From contig MEZX01000002.1 of the NCBI GenBank assembly GCA_001774395.1, forward strand, positions 565,281-629,280: a stretch of 64,000 bases of DNA, read 5' to 3'. Source of the DNA: Candidatus Berkelbacteria bacterium RIFCSPLOWO2_01_FULL_50_28 (GTDB lineage Bacteria > Patescibacteria > UBA1384 > 2-12-FULL-50-11). The notes beneath the pieces were generated by a model. The model saw only the letters and a program-made list of their open reading frames with translations. It ran no database searches and was not told where the DNA came from. The translations under genes and the position numbers were made by a program. This document shows positions 51,389 through 59,002 of this stretch, piece by piece. The number at the start of each line of letters is the position of its first letter. The stretch's first letter is position 1.

Positions 51389-51616
51389 GGGGAATTCGCC
51401 AGCGCCAGAGTGTACGTTAGCGAATTTGGGTCGGAGCTCTAAGAGCCTTTTTAGTAGCTCCCGAAGCTGGGAAAGCCGGATTCTGATCTCGTGATGATCG
51501 GCCGGGTTCTCACTAAGACCTAGGCGGTGCTCATACTCGGCGATGTTTTGGATCAACCAACGAATAAGTGCCAGGAGTGACCCAGCACCATCGACGATGT
51601 CGATAATCTGGGACAT
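51353..51616 (-). CDS. Small helical orphan protein
   Basis: 87 residues; GGAGGAG lies 6 nt before the ATG. Almost entirely helical (AGSLLALIRWLIQNIAEYEH, IRIRLSQLRELLKRLLELRP), amphipathic and probably oligomeric. TTGTTA-18-TAGAAT on the minus strand is a good promoter. The 3' end overlaps the NUDIX gene tail-to-tail by 36 nt. No family recognised. Confidence 0.68.
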   Translation of the reverse strand: MSQIIDIVDGAGSLLALIRWLIQNIAEYEHRLGLSENPADHHEIRIRLSQLRELLKRLLELRPKFANVHSGAGEFPLPEDLFGSFKR

Positions 51617-51685
51617 AAGAACTCCTCCAAATATATTCTAACTTGACCTTTAGTTTACTAACAAGGGTTTACTCGGGTTTTTCGG

Positions 51686-51729
51686 CCCCTCGACTTCCTT
51701 CGACTTCACTCAGGACAAGTCGCTCGGGG
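51686..51729. repeat. Dispersed repeat copy in a hairpin after rplY
   Basis: CCCCTCGACTT / AAGTCGCTCGGGG arms around CCTTCGACTTCACTCAGG. It lies just past the rplY stop and could help end that transcript. Confidence 0.7.
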
Positions 51730-51740
51730 TCGCCCTGACC

Positions 51741-52451
51741 CTATGGAAGGGCGGCAGGAGATTCGACGGCAGGAGCTTCACCCTCAGCAGGAGTTGCTTC
51801 GCCTTCTGCGGCAGGAGCTTCTTCGCCAAGAGCGCTGACAGCGGCAACTTCGGCGGCTTTGTCTTCGGCTAGTTCGGCTTCTAACTCTTCTTCACTTCGT
51901 GGTGCCGATACCAAAGCGACCGTCTCTTCCATTTCATCTTGGATTTGGACGGTTTCCGGCACTTTGATATCGCCAACTTTAATTGAATCGTCGAAGGTTT
52001 TCAAAATTGAGATATCGACTTCGACATTCGGAATTAGGTTGCCCGGCAAACAGCGGATCGTCAGCTCGTCGCGGTTAGCAATAAAATTACCTTCGAGTTC
52101 GTCAACGGCCGGTGAGATACCAACGAAAATTATTGGAATTGTTGTTTCGATCTCTTCGTCCATTTTCACCGCGTAAAAATCGGCGTGAATTGGGCTATTA
52201 GTCAAAGGATGGACTTGCGGCTCGTGAATTAAAACTTTCATTGGCTTCTTGTCTCCGACCGTTAAGTCGACTAAAGCGCTTGTGCCAGCCTCACGAAAAA
52301 TCTTGTCAAATTCTTTTTGGTCAATTGTAATTGGCTCTGGTTTGTCCAAATGTCCGTACACGACAGCAGGAAGTCCTCCTTTTTGGCGGATTGATTTGAC
52401 TTTCTTACCTGTTATTTCACGCGTTGTGGCGTTTAGAATTATTTGTTTCAT
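51741..52451 (-). CDS. rplY: 50S ribosomal protein L25 (Ctc type)
   Basis: 5S-rRNA-binding protein, 236 residues. L25 domain at the N-terminus (REITGKKVKSIRQKGGLPAV, VYGHLDKP), TL5 C-terminal domain after residue about 95 (IHADFYAVKMDEEIETTIPI, CLPGNLIPNVEVDIS), and a long Ala/Glu-rich low-complexity tail. Overlaps the zinc-ribbon gene as TAATG. Confidence 0.94.
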   Translation of the reverse strand: MKQIILNATTREITGKKVKSIRQKGGLPAVVYGHLDKPEPITIDQKEFDKIFREAGTSALVDLTVGDKKPMKVLIHEPQVHPLTNSPIHADFYAVKMDEEIETTIPIIFVGISPAVDELEGNFIANRDELTIRCLPGNLIPNVEVDISILKTFDDSIKVGDIKVPETVQIQDEMEETVALVSAPRSEEELEAELAEDKAAEVAAVSALGEEAPAAEGEATPAEGEAPAVESPAALP

Positions 52452-52735
52452 TACTTTGTGTTTTGTTGTAGCGAATCCGTCAGGTCGTCAATCTCGCTAA
52501 AGACCTGCTTCATCTCGGCTTTGGTAATCTTACCTACCCGACTTGCTTCCTTGAGGGTTATCGGCACCAAGAGTATCACCGGAAAGTGACCTCGGCTACA
52601 AGTGACCGAAATTTCAAACGAGTTAGATTTACCAAAAGAACGTAGATGGATATCGCGCAGCTCGAAGGTCCGGCCACAGATCGGACAGGTTAGCTCTTGC
52701 TGGGCTTGCCTAATCTCATCCTGAAGGGAACGCAT
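52451..52735 (-). CDS. Small zinc-ribbon protein
   Basis: 94 residues. A CPICGR pair near residue 17 and a CSRGH element near residue 46 could form a zinc site of CxxC...CxxxH type; the rest is helical (KEASRVGKITKAEMKQVFSE). Family not recognised. TTGACA-18-TAAAAT on the minus strand ends 9 nt before the ATG, so the leader is about 2-3 nt. Translated with rplY, so a ribosome-related role is possible but unproven. Confidence 0.72.
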   Translation of the reverse strand: MRSLQDEIRQAQQELTCPICGRTFELRDIHLRSFGKSNSFEISVTCSRGHFPVILLVPITLKEASRVGKITKAEMKQVFSEIDDLTDSLQQNTK

Positions 52736-52744
52736 CGTGTATAA

Positions 52745-52774
52745 ATTTTACCTCTGACTGTGTACTGATGTCAA
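52745..52774 (-). promoter_or_regulatory. Promoter of the zinc-ribbon/rplY operon
   Basis: TTGACA (52769-52774), 18-nt spacer, TAAAAT (52745-52750) on the minus strand. Confidence 0.7.
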
Positions 52775-52782
52775 CCTGTTAG

Positions 52783-53424
52783 TCAGATCTCTTGGCGCTG
52801 CGAGCGACGCCATTTGGTAATCTCGGCGTGATGACCCGACAGCAGCACCTCGGGAACGGTCATACCGCGGTATTTTTCCGGGCGTGTAAATTGCGGATAG
52901 TCGGAAAGATTATCTTCGAATGTTTCATCTTTAAGAGACTCCTGATTTCCCAAAACCCCAGGAATAAGACGGGTAAGCGCATCGATAATTACCAATGCCG
53001 GAAGCTCACCGCCGCTCAAGACGTACGGACCGATCGATACCTTCTGATCGATATATTTTTCAATCCTGGCATCAAACCCTTCGTAGCGGCCGCAGAGTAG
53101 TATGAGTTTCTTTTTTTGTGAAAGCTCCTTGACGAGGCCCTGGTCTAGTTGATCCCCGTCTGGCGAGAGCATAATTCGGTGCGCTCTGTGAGTATGATCG
53201 ATTGCAGATAGCGCGGCATGAGCGACATCAACTCGCATCACCATACCTGGTCCACCGCCGTACGGTGTGTCGTCCACCGTACCGTGACGATCGATCGCCC
53301 AGCTGCGCAGCTGGTGAGCACGAATATCAACTAGTCCGGCTTTCTGCGCCCGAGCTGGAATTGAGTGTGATAGCGCCTGCTCGATCATCTCGGGAAATAA
53401 CGTCAGAACATCGATTGTCATCAC
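52783..53424 (-). CDS. trmD: tRNA (guanine-N1)-methyltransferase
   Basis: Methylates G37 of tRNAs that read CNN codons, 213 residues. The trefoil-knot SPOUT fold shows LTLFPEMIEQALSHSIPARA, DDTPYGGGPGMVM, LLCGRYEGFDARI and VSIGPYVLSGGELPALVIID, with the C-terminal QFTRPEKYRGMTVPEVLLSGHH. The start is GTG at 53424 or ATG at 53421, both right after GAGGTG. Slightly shorter than the E. coli enzyme (255). Confidence 0.97.
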   Translation of the reverse strand: MMTIDVLTLFPEMIEQALSHSIPARAQKAGLVDIRAHQLRSWAIDRHGTVDDTPYGGGPGMVMRVDVAHAALSAIDHTHRAHRIMLSPDGDQLDQGLVKELSQKKKLILLCGRYEGFDARIEKYIDQKVSIGPYVLSGGELPALVIIDALTRLIPGVLGNQESLKDETFEDNLSDYPQFTRPEKYRGMTVPEVLLSGHHAEITKWRRSQRQEI

Positions 53425-53441
53425 CTCATTCTAACAAAATC

Positions 53442-53475
53442 CAAAAAACGGCCGCTAATGGCCGCCCGTTTTTTG
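53442..53475. terminator. Terminator between khpA and trmD
   Basis: AAAAAACGGCCGC / GCCGCCCGTTTTTT, symmetric enough to act on both strands. Confidence 0.8.
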
Positions 53476-53489
53476 GAATTCGTTAGATA

Positions 53490-53906
53490 CTAAATTACGC
53501 CGGTAGCAGTTTCTTCCGCGGGTTCAGGCTTGGCGGGATCTTCCGCTTTCTCAATTTTCTCTACTTTCTCTACTTTCTCCGACTTTTCAACAATCGCCGG
53601 CTTCTCTTCGCTCACTTCAGTTTGGCCTTCCGACATCTCACTGGAAGTTCCTTCGGGGTCAACTATTTTTAAGTTGATTCGGGCGTCGTTGCGGGCACCA
53701 AATACGCGCAACAGCGAACGGATCGCTTTAGCGGTGCGGCCTTCACGACCGATTACTTTACCCATATCGGCGCGATTAACAGTAAGTTGGATGAGGACGC
53801 CTCGCTCATCGAGCGTGCGGCTCGTCACCACTTCTTCCGGATTATCAACCAACGCTTTAACAATGTTTTCTACGAATTCTTGATCGGTTATTTCTTGTGC
53901 AGTCAT
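53490..53906 (-). CDS. khpA: KH-domain RNA-binding protein with acidic tail
   Basis: 138 residues from the ATG at 53906 (AAAGG 6 nt upstream; the ATG at 53912 directly abuts the SD). The KH core reads RGVLIQLTVNRADMGKVIGR then EGRTAKAIRSLLRVFG, as in KhpA/YlqC, which binds RNA with KhpB in other bacteria. After residue about 85 a Glu/Lys repeat tail follows (EKSEKVEKVEKIEKAED). Placed before trmD as in many genomes. Confidence 0.9.
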   Translation of the reverse strand: MTAQEITDQEFVENIVKALVDNPEEVVTSRTLDERGVLIQLTVNRADMGKVIGREGRTAKAIRSLLRVFGARNDARINLKIVDPEGTSSEMSEGQTEVSEEKPAIVEKSEKVEKVEKIEKAEDPAKPEPAEETATGVI

Positions 53907-54034
53907 TTTCATCCTTTCATATCAGTTTCAGCAGTTCGACACGGGTTTCAGACATCGTGCTCACTGCGTTGTAGCAGTTCGACCTTCTTTCTGCGCCTGA
54001 CATATTTTTAACAAATTCTCCCTGGGGTGTAAAG

Positions 54035-54694
54035 CTACACCTGTTTTTTCACCTCTAAAAAGAAAGGATATTTATTGGAACTTACCGCTCGGAACACTTC
54101 AGCGAACCCAGGGAAAAACCGTTTAACACTAACGGCACGGATTTCCTCCCAAAAAAACTGGCCGGACGCCGATCGACTCACCAACTCGCCAGAGTAGTTT
54201 TGAGCCAGAAAAACATGAAAGAGCATATGGCTGATCAGCTCCTTGTTTTTGTAGGTAATCACATATGCTTCACCGATGTGTGCAAGTGTCGCACTAAGGC
54301 CGGTCTTTTCTTTCAACTCTCGTTTGGCGGCTTGCTCTATAGTTTCTCCTAGATGAATTTTTCCGTAGGGAAAACCCTCCAGGCCGAGAAACGGCTCTTT
54401 AGTTCGTTTGTAGAGCAACCACTGCCCTAGATCATTCTGACAGGCTATGAGCGTGACAATCTTCGGCTGGATTCGCGGCTGCTCGGTAGTGGAGCTGAGC
54501 TGTCCAACGTATCGCAGTCCCGAAGCGGTCAGTCGGTATAATTTATCTTTATGGTCGATGAGGTTTTCTTTCAACAAATGGTTCAAGTGATAGGCAAAAA
54601 GATTGCCCTCGACGTCTTGCGGTTTAATGTCGCGGTAGCGGCTCGACCCAAGAGTGGCCAGGCGCGCCAGGACATATTGCTGAATGTGATGCAT
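54035..54694 (-). CDS. NUDIX hydrolase with N-terminal winged-helix domain
   Basis: 219 residues. Residues about 1-65 look like a winged helix-turn-helix (YVLARLATLGSSRYRDIKPQ, HLNHLLKENLIDHKDKLYRL, TASGLRYV). Residues about 75-210 are a NUDIX domain with GKIHLGETIEQAAKREL then KEKTGL; the second Glu of REUxEE is Lys, so catalysis may be reduced. The layout suggests a nucleotide-sensing regulator, but here the HTH is N-terminal, unlike NrtR. No SD seen. Confidence 0.78.
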   Translation of the reverse strand: MHHIQQYVLARLATLGSSRYRDIKPQDVEGNLFAYHLNHLLKENLIDHKDKLYRLTASGLRYVGQLSSTTEQPRIQPKIVTLIACQNDLGQWLLYKRTKEPFLGLEGFPYGKIHLGETIEQAAKRELKEKTGLSATLAHIGEAYVITYKNKELISHMLFHVFLAQNYSGELVSRSASGQFFWEEIRAVSVKRFFPGFAEVFRAVSSNKYPFFLEVKKQV

Positions 54695-54740
54695 AACCGG
54701 AACTTAACAGTCGAGGATTATTGAGTCAAATATCCTAGAC

Positions 54741-54769
54741 TTGAACCTGTCAGTAGACGCCAGTAGTTT
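54741..54769 (+). promoter_or_regulatory. Possible promoter of the 275-residue orphan
   Basis: TTGAAC, 17-nt spacer, TAGTTT; the -10 is weak. Confidence 0.4.
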
Positions 54770-54812
54770 GGTGATGTCTGTGAAAGCGGACGTTAACAAA
54801 CGGAGGCAAGCA

Positions 54813-55640
54813 ATGGCAACAACAATCTTGACCGCCAAAAAGGCGGCTCGCGAGCACCGCGGAAGAGTTCTATCGTCGTTTTTTCAACAACGGCTGCCCG
54901 ACGGCCAGAAAACAACAAACATCTCCCTTTCGGCGATAAGGGGGTGGGAAGCCGACCTGAACTGCCAACGCCGGGCCATTCTATCCACGCTGGATAACTT
55001 GCTACCAATTGAGGGCGGGCGCAGAGAGCCGCTGCAAGAGCATCTCGAAGCGATAGACGGTCTGCTTAACGCCCTCAAGCCGAGAAGTCACCGCTACCCG
55101 ATCTTGAGCATTGAGCCGCTGAAGTGGCGAGACCGAGTTGGCTACCCAAAGCTCGTCATTATGGCTCTCAACCAGCCGGGGTATGTGGAGATTGCAGCTG
55201 AGAACAACGGCAGCAGACGAGGCTGGCATTACTTACCGCTTGGCAGTGGCATGGGCTACGAGGGAGTAATGAAGAACGTCGTCAACCGCTGCTACCGGGA
55301 CGTCGGGGCGAAGTTGCAAGCTAAGTGCAATGAGGTCGTAACAGTTGGCGGAAACTACAACCGTCACTTCATCCGCATGGAATTGGGTGAGCTTCTGATT
55401 CCGACCAAAACCCGGAAGAAAATTGCTAAGGCAAGAGAGTTCTTTGGCGATCAGCTCTTTCTTGTTGCCGAGGCTGGCAAGTGGGTTGAGGGCCGGGTGA
55501 CTCTGCCCAAACCCGATCCACTCATCGTCGGTTACGAGGATGGTCTGCTCTTTCTGATTGATGTTTTCGATCTGAAGCGGATTGAAGATATCGCCCGGAG
55601 TGAGTTCGTCGTCCCCCAGCCAAGCCTCCCCCTCCCCTGA
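54813..55640 (+). CDS. Orphan protein of 275 residues
   Basis: Starts at the ATG 6 nt after GGAGGCA. The N-terminal third is helical and basic (TAKKAAREHRGRVLSSFFQQ); the rest mixes strands and helices (ILSIEPLKWRDRVGYPKLVI, GWHYLPLGSGMGYEGVMKNV, GGNYNRHFIRMELGELLIP). No domain recognised, no signal peptide. A strong terminator follows. It belongs to the promoter-SD-terminator class of single genes. Confidence 0.72.
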   Translation: MATTILTAKKAAREHRGRVLSSFFQQRLPDGQKTTNISLSAIRGWEADLNCQRRAILSTLDNLLPIEGGRREPLQEHLEAIDGLLNALKPRSHRYPILSIEPLKWRDRVGYPKLVIMALNQPGYVEIAAENNGSRRGWHYLPLGSGMGYEGVMKNVVNRCYRDVGAKLQAKCNEVVTVGGNYNRHFIRMELGELLIPTKTRKKIAKAREFFGDQLFLVAEAGKWVEGRVTLPKPDPLIVGYEDGLLFLIDVFDLKRIEDIARSEFVVPQPSLPLP

Positions 55641-55661
55641 ATGCCCCCATCCCAAAAGCCC

Positions 55662-55698
55662 AATTGTGGCGGCAGTAATGTCGCCACAATTTTTTTTA
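55662..55698 (+). terminator. Intrinsic terminator of the 275-residue gene
   Basis: AATTGTGGCG / CGCCACAATT hairpin followed by TTTTTTTT. Confidence 0.9.
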
Positions 55699-58131
55699 TA
55701 ACGAGTTTATGGTCAGTTTTGTGCCAGGAGCTGGCTGCTGGGCAATAATTTCACGGGCGATAACTGTTTCTAGATCGCTCTGCATCACCCTCTGTAGGGC
55801 TCGGGCGCCAAACACCGGATCGTAGCCGCGCCGGGCAAGCTCGTCTACAACCGTCCTTCCCAACTCAAGGTGCAGTCCTTTTTGTTGCATTAGCCGCGCC
55901 TCAAGCATTTTTAGCTGTAACCCAACAACCTGCTTCATCTCTTCCATTGAAAGCGGGGTGTATACGATCACTGCGTCAAAACGATTCAAGAATTCTGGCA
56001 AGTAAACTCGCTCAGTAATTAGTTTATCGAGCAGTTGCTTCTCGATCGCGGACGTCGCGTTGCCTTTTTCTATCTGACTTTTAATGAAATCCGAACCGGC
56101 GTTTGAAGTGGCAACAACAATGACGTTGGTAAAATCGAGCAGTTTGCCGTAGTTGGTCGTTAGCCGTCCCTCGTCCAGAAGCTGTAGCAAAACGTTCTTA
56201 ACTTGGTCGCTAGATTTCTCAATCTCATCCAAGAGCAAGACGGCCGAGGGATGAGATTGAACTGCAACTGTCAGGGCACCCGGTTGTTTTACCGCATCAA
56301 CTCCCAACAATTTTTCGAGCCCGTTTTGGTCAGCATACTCGGTCATATCCAGCCGCAAGAGCTGCTCGGCGGAACCGAAGTATATTTGAGCGAGGGCTTT
56401 GGCAGTTTCAGTCTTCCCCACGCCAGTCGGCCCAAGGAAAAGAAACGAACCGATCGGTTTGGTGCCTGTGGTAAGGCCAGCTCTAGCGCGCAGTAAGGCA
56501 TCACCAAGTTTTTTCAACGCCGCCTCCTGCCCCACCACCCGCTCGTGCAGTTTCGCCGTCAGGTTAAGCAGGGTATCTCTTTCGGCCTCCCCAACTTTAA
56601 TCGGTACTTTTACTTTTTTCTCCACTACTTCGCGGACGTCGTCTGCGTCGATATAGCCGTGCCCTGCTTTGGAAACCGCAGCGGCTACCTCTTCGGCTAA
56701 ATTCAATTCTCGTCGCGGCGAAGCCTGGTCTTTGATATATCGCTGCGATAGTTCAGAAAGTTGTTTCAAGGCCGGAGCGGAAAACATTACCTGGTAGCGA
56801 TTCTCCGTCTCAACAATCTGCGACAAGATAATCGAAAAAAGCTCGTCGGCGTTAGGCGGCGGCACTTCAATAGACGTAAATTTATCGCGCAACAGGGCGT
56901 TAGAACGTACTAACTGGGTATAACTCTCCTGGTTCATTGTTCCAACGAGCTGTACTCGCTTGTCGCTAGCAAAGTTCTCCAGTAGATTGGCGGCGTCCAC
57001 CGAACCTAATCCACCCGAAGGATCGAGCAGCAGATCCAGATTTTTCACAAACAGAATGACGTTGCCGGCTCGTACGATATCTTCAAACAGACGAGAGAAT
57101 AGCGCCTGAAGTTCGTTGGCGTTGTGGCTTGAAGAGAGTAGATTTTGATCATCCAGAACACGCACCTGCTGCCCATCGAGGCGAGTCTTAGTTTGGTAGT
57201 TCAAAACCCTGCCTGCCACGTGAAGAAAAATCTCTTGCTTCCCTGAGCCCGGCTCGCCAACAAGTAGAACGTTGTGGCCGTTGGCTTTATTCAAAGTTAG
57301 AATTGTTTGGGCAACCACTTCTTCACGAGAGTAGATCGGATAAAAGTCGTTGCGGTACGCAATGCTCGCATGTAGTGGGTAGGCTAAGCTGTCGAGCAGT
57401 GTGGTGTAGGCGATCGACCACGAGGCGGCGAACCCGCCACTGCGGCTGCGATCGGCCAGACGCGCCGTTTTGGAGCGGTTTGTCTGTTGGTAACGATGGC
57501 GATAGAACTCCAGCAAACTAGCCAGGCTTTTCTCATCAATCTGTTGGTGGGTTAATAGCTCCTTAACCCCCTTAACTTCAAACAAAACCTGAGCCAGGTC
57601 GAACGCCGAAGCCAAAGTTTTTTGTTTGGTAAACGTCTCTGCTCCTATTTTGGATACGGTGCTACTGATAAATTCCTCGATATTTTCATTGCCCGTTGGC
57701 AACTGCCTTACAGTTTCATCACTTAGTCCTAATCGATAAAATACCATTCCTAATTGGCGGCTTTTTACCGCCGAGAGCATGAAATCCTTGAGTGTTGGAC
57801 TCTTTCTTAGCTTCGCTAGAATTTCCAGGGCTGAGTAATCGAAGCCGTTCATCGGGTTAGACCGCACCATTGCCTCGGTAATGCCAAAATCTTGATGGCT
57901 AAACAAATACAGACAGTACAGATCCCACGAGCCAACAATAAGAGTGGCCGTTAAAACAATAAGAGACGTGCTGATGGCGATCAGTGTAATTGGCACTACC
58001 AGCTGCGCCAGGAGAACCAACAGGGAAAGTCCGCCCAGACAATAAGTAACAATTCGTACGGCACTCCAAACGCCGCCGTGCCAGAAACGCCAAGCGGCAA
58101 AACGTTCAACCTGTAAACCGTTCCACTTCAT
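55696..58131 (-). CDS. Membrane-anchored Clp/HSP100-type AAA+ ATPase with degenerate first ring
   Basis: 811 residues from the ATG at 58131, which overlaps the upstream stop as ATGA. Two membrane helices at about 25-75. AAA domain 1 has an altered Walker A (GEPGSGKQ, residues 292-299) and no acidic Walker B (LFVKNLDLLLD where ClpA/C has LFIDEIH). AAA domain 2 is intact: GPTGVGKTET, VLLLDEIEKS, TSNAGS, arginine finger LNRFDAVIVYTPL, sensor 2 GARALQRVM. No clear (I/L)G(F/L) ClpP-docking loop. It probably remodels or extracts membrane proteins. Confidence 0.85.
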   Translation of the reverse strand: MKWNGLQVERFAAWRFWHGGVWSAVRIVTYCLGGLSLLVLLAQLVVPITLIAISTSLIVLTATLIVGSWDLYCLYLFSHQDFGITEAMVRSNPMNGFDYSALEILAKLRKSPTLKDFMLSAVKSRQLGMVFYRLGLSDETVRQLPTGNENIEEFISSTVSKIGAETFTKQKTLASAFDLAQVLFEVKGVKELLTHQQIDEKSLASLLEFYRHRYQQTNRSKTARLADRSRSGGFAASWSIAYTTLLDSLAYPLHASIAYRNDFYPIYSREEVVAQTILTLNKANGHNVLLVGEPGSGKQEIFLHVAGRVLNYQTKTRLDGQQVRVLDDQNLLSSSHNANELQALFSRLFEDIVRAGNVILFVKNLDLLLDPSGGLGSVDAANLLENFASDKRVQLVGTMNQESYTQLVRSNALLRDKFTSIEVPPPNADELFSIILSQIVETENRYQVMFSAPALKQLSELSQRYIKDQASPRRELNLAEEVAAAVSKAGHGYIDADDVREVVEKKVKVPIKVGEAERDTLLNLTAKLHERVVGQEAALKKLGDALLRARAGLTTGTKPIGSFLFLGPTGVGKTETAKALAQIYFGSAEQLLRLDMTEYADQNGLEKLLGVDAVKQPGALTVAVQSHPSAVLLLDEIEKSSDQVKNVLLQLLDEGRLTTNYGKLLDFTNVIVVATSNAGSDFIKSQIEKGNATSAIEKQLLDKLITERVYLPEFLNRFDAVIVYTPLSMEEMKQVVGLQLKMLEARLMQQKGLHLELGRTVVDELARRGYDPVFGARALQRVMQSDLETVIAREIIAQQPAPGTKLTINSL

Positions 58132-58502
58132 GATCGTAAAGCGATATAACCCGCCAAAACCGGTAGCACAACCCATAGCACCGGCATTAGTACCCAAACG
58201 GTAAATAACAGCGTTAACGCCACAAAAGAAACGGCCAGAATGATTAGAGAGAAAAATATCACCACTGTTCGAGCTAGCGCCCCAATTAGACGACTGACGA
58301 AATTAGCCTCCCACAGCTTCACTTGGTCAGAGAGAGCAATGTTGTTGGCCGTCAGGACGTCATTTTTCCACGGCGCAAACCAGGTTTTAACGAGGATATC
58401 GAGCGAGAAGAAGTCGTAGACGCGAAATATAAACAACGCAAAAACATCCCACGCTTGACGGGTTCCAGCCGAATACCACCAGTAGAAAAATCCGCTTACC
58501 AC
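58128..58502 (-). CDS. Small integral membrane protein, partner of the Clp-like ATPase
   Basis: 124 residues from GTG at 58502, preceded by AGGAGG at 5 nt (a longer frame begins before the SD and is rejected). At least three hydrophobic stretches (FYWWYSAGTRQAWDVFALFI, ALARTVVIFFSLIILAVSFV, LFTVWVLMPVLWVVLPVLAG). TTGTTC-17-CATACT on the minus strand is a likely promoter. The ATGA overlap with the ATPase points to a complex; function not recognised. Confidence 0.72.
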   Translation of the reverse strand: MVSGFFYWWYSAGTRQAWDVFALFIFRVYDFFSLDILVKTWFAPWKNDVLTANNIALSDQVKLWEANFVSRLIGALARTVVIFFSLIILAVSFVALTLLFTVWVLMPVLWVVLPVLAGYIALRS

Positions 58503-58570
58503 TTCCCCCTCCTGTACTATTAGTATGCCAGAATATCTATCCTGGAACAAAACATCTCAGAGTCGCGCTC

Positions 58571-59002
58571 TTAGGCCGGATTTTCTGGAGTAAAATCTTT
58601 GGTTGCGGCTGGTTCTTCAGTGGTCGGTTCAGTCGACTTCTCTTCTTCCGCCACTTCTTTGGGTGCTACCTCTTCAGTCTCAACTGGAGAGACGGCAGCG
58701 ACGATCTTCGGAGCCTCCTCGGCTTTTTTCTTTGATTTCTTGTTTTTCATCACAACTACTACCGAGCTGTGCTTAACGCTTTCCTTCTTCAGAATTCTGG
58801 CAACAGTATTGGACGGCTTTGCGCCTTTTTTCATCCAATCGATGGCAACATCTTTTTTTACACTCACCGCTTTAGTGTGAGGGTTGTAGAATCCGAGATC
58901 TTCAACAAATTTGCCGCTGACTGCCATGGTATGTTCGGCCACGACAATTCGGTAAGACGGTTTGTTCTTTTTGCCAACGCGGCGTAAACGAATGACTAAC
59001 AT
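58571..59002 (-). CDS. rpsP: 30S ribosomal protein S16 with acidic extension
   Basis: 143 residues. The first ~80 are S16 (MLVIRLRRVGKKNKPSYRIV, GFYNPHTK, WMKKGAKPSNTVARIL). The C-terminal ~60 are a Lys/Glu/Ala/Thr-rich extension (KSKKKAEEAPKIVAAVSPVE...) not needed for the fold. Directly follows def-fmt. Confidence 0.96.
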   Translation of the reverse strand: MLVIRLRRVGKKNKPSYRIVVAEHTMAVSGKFVEDLGFYNPHTKAVSVKKDVAIDWMKKGAKPSNTVARILKKESVKHSSVVVVMKNKKSKKKAEEAPKIVAAVSPVETEEVAPKEVAEEEKSTEPTTEEPAATKDFTPENPA

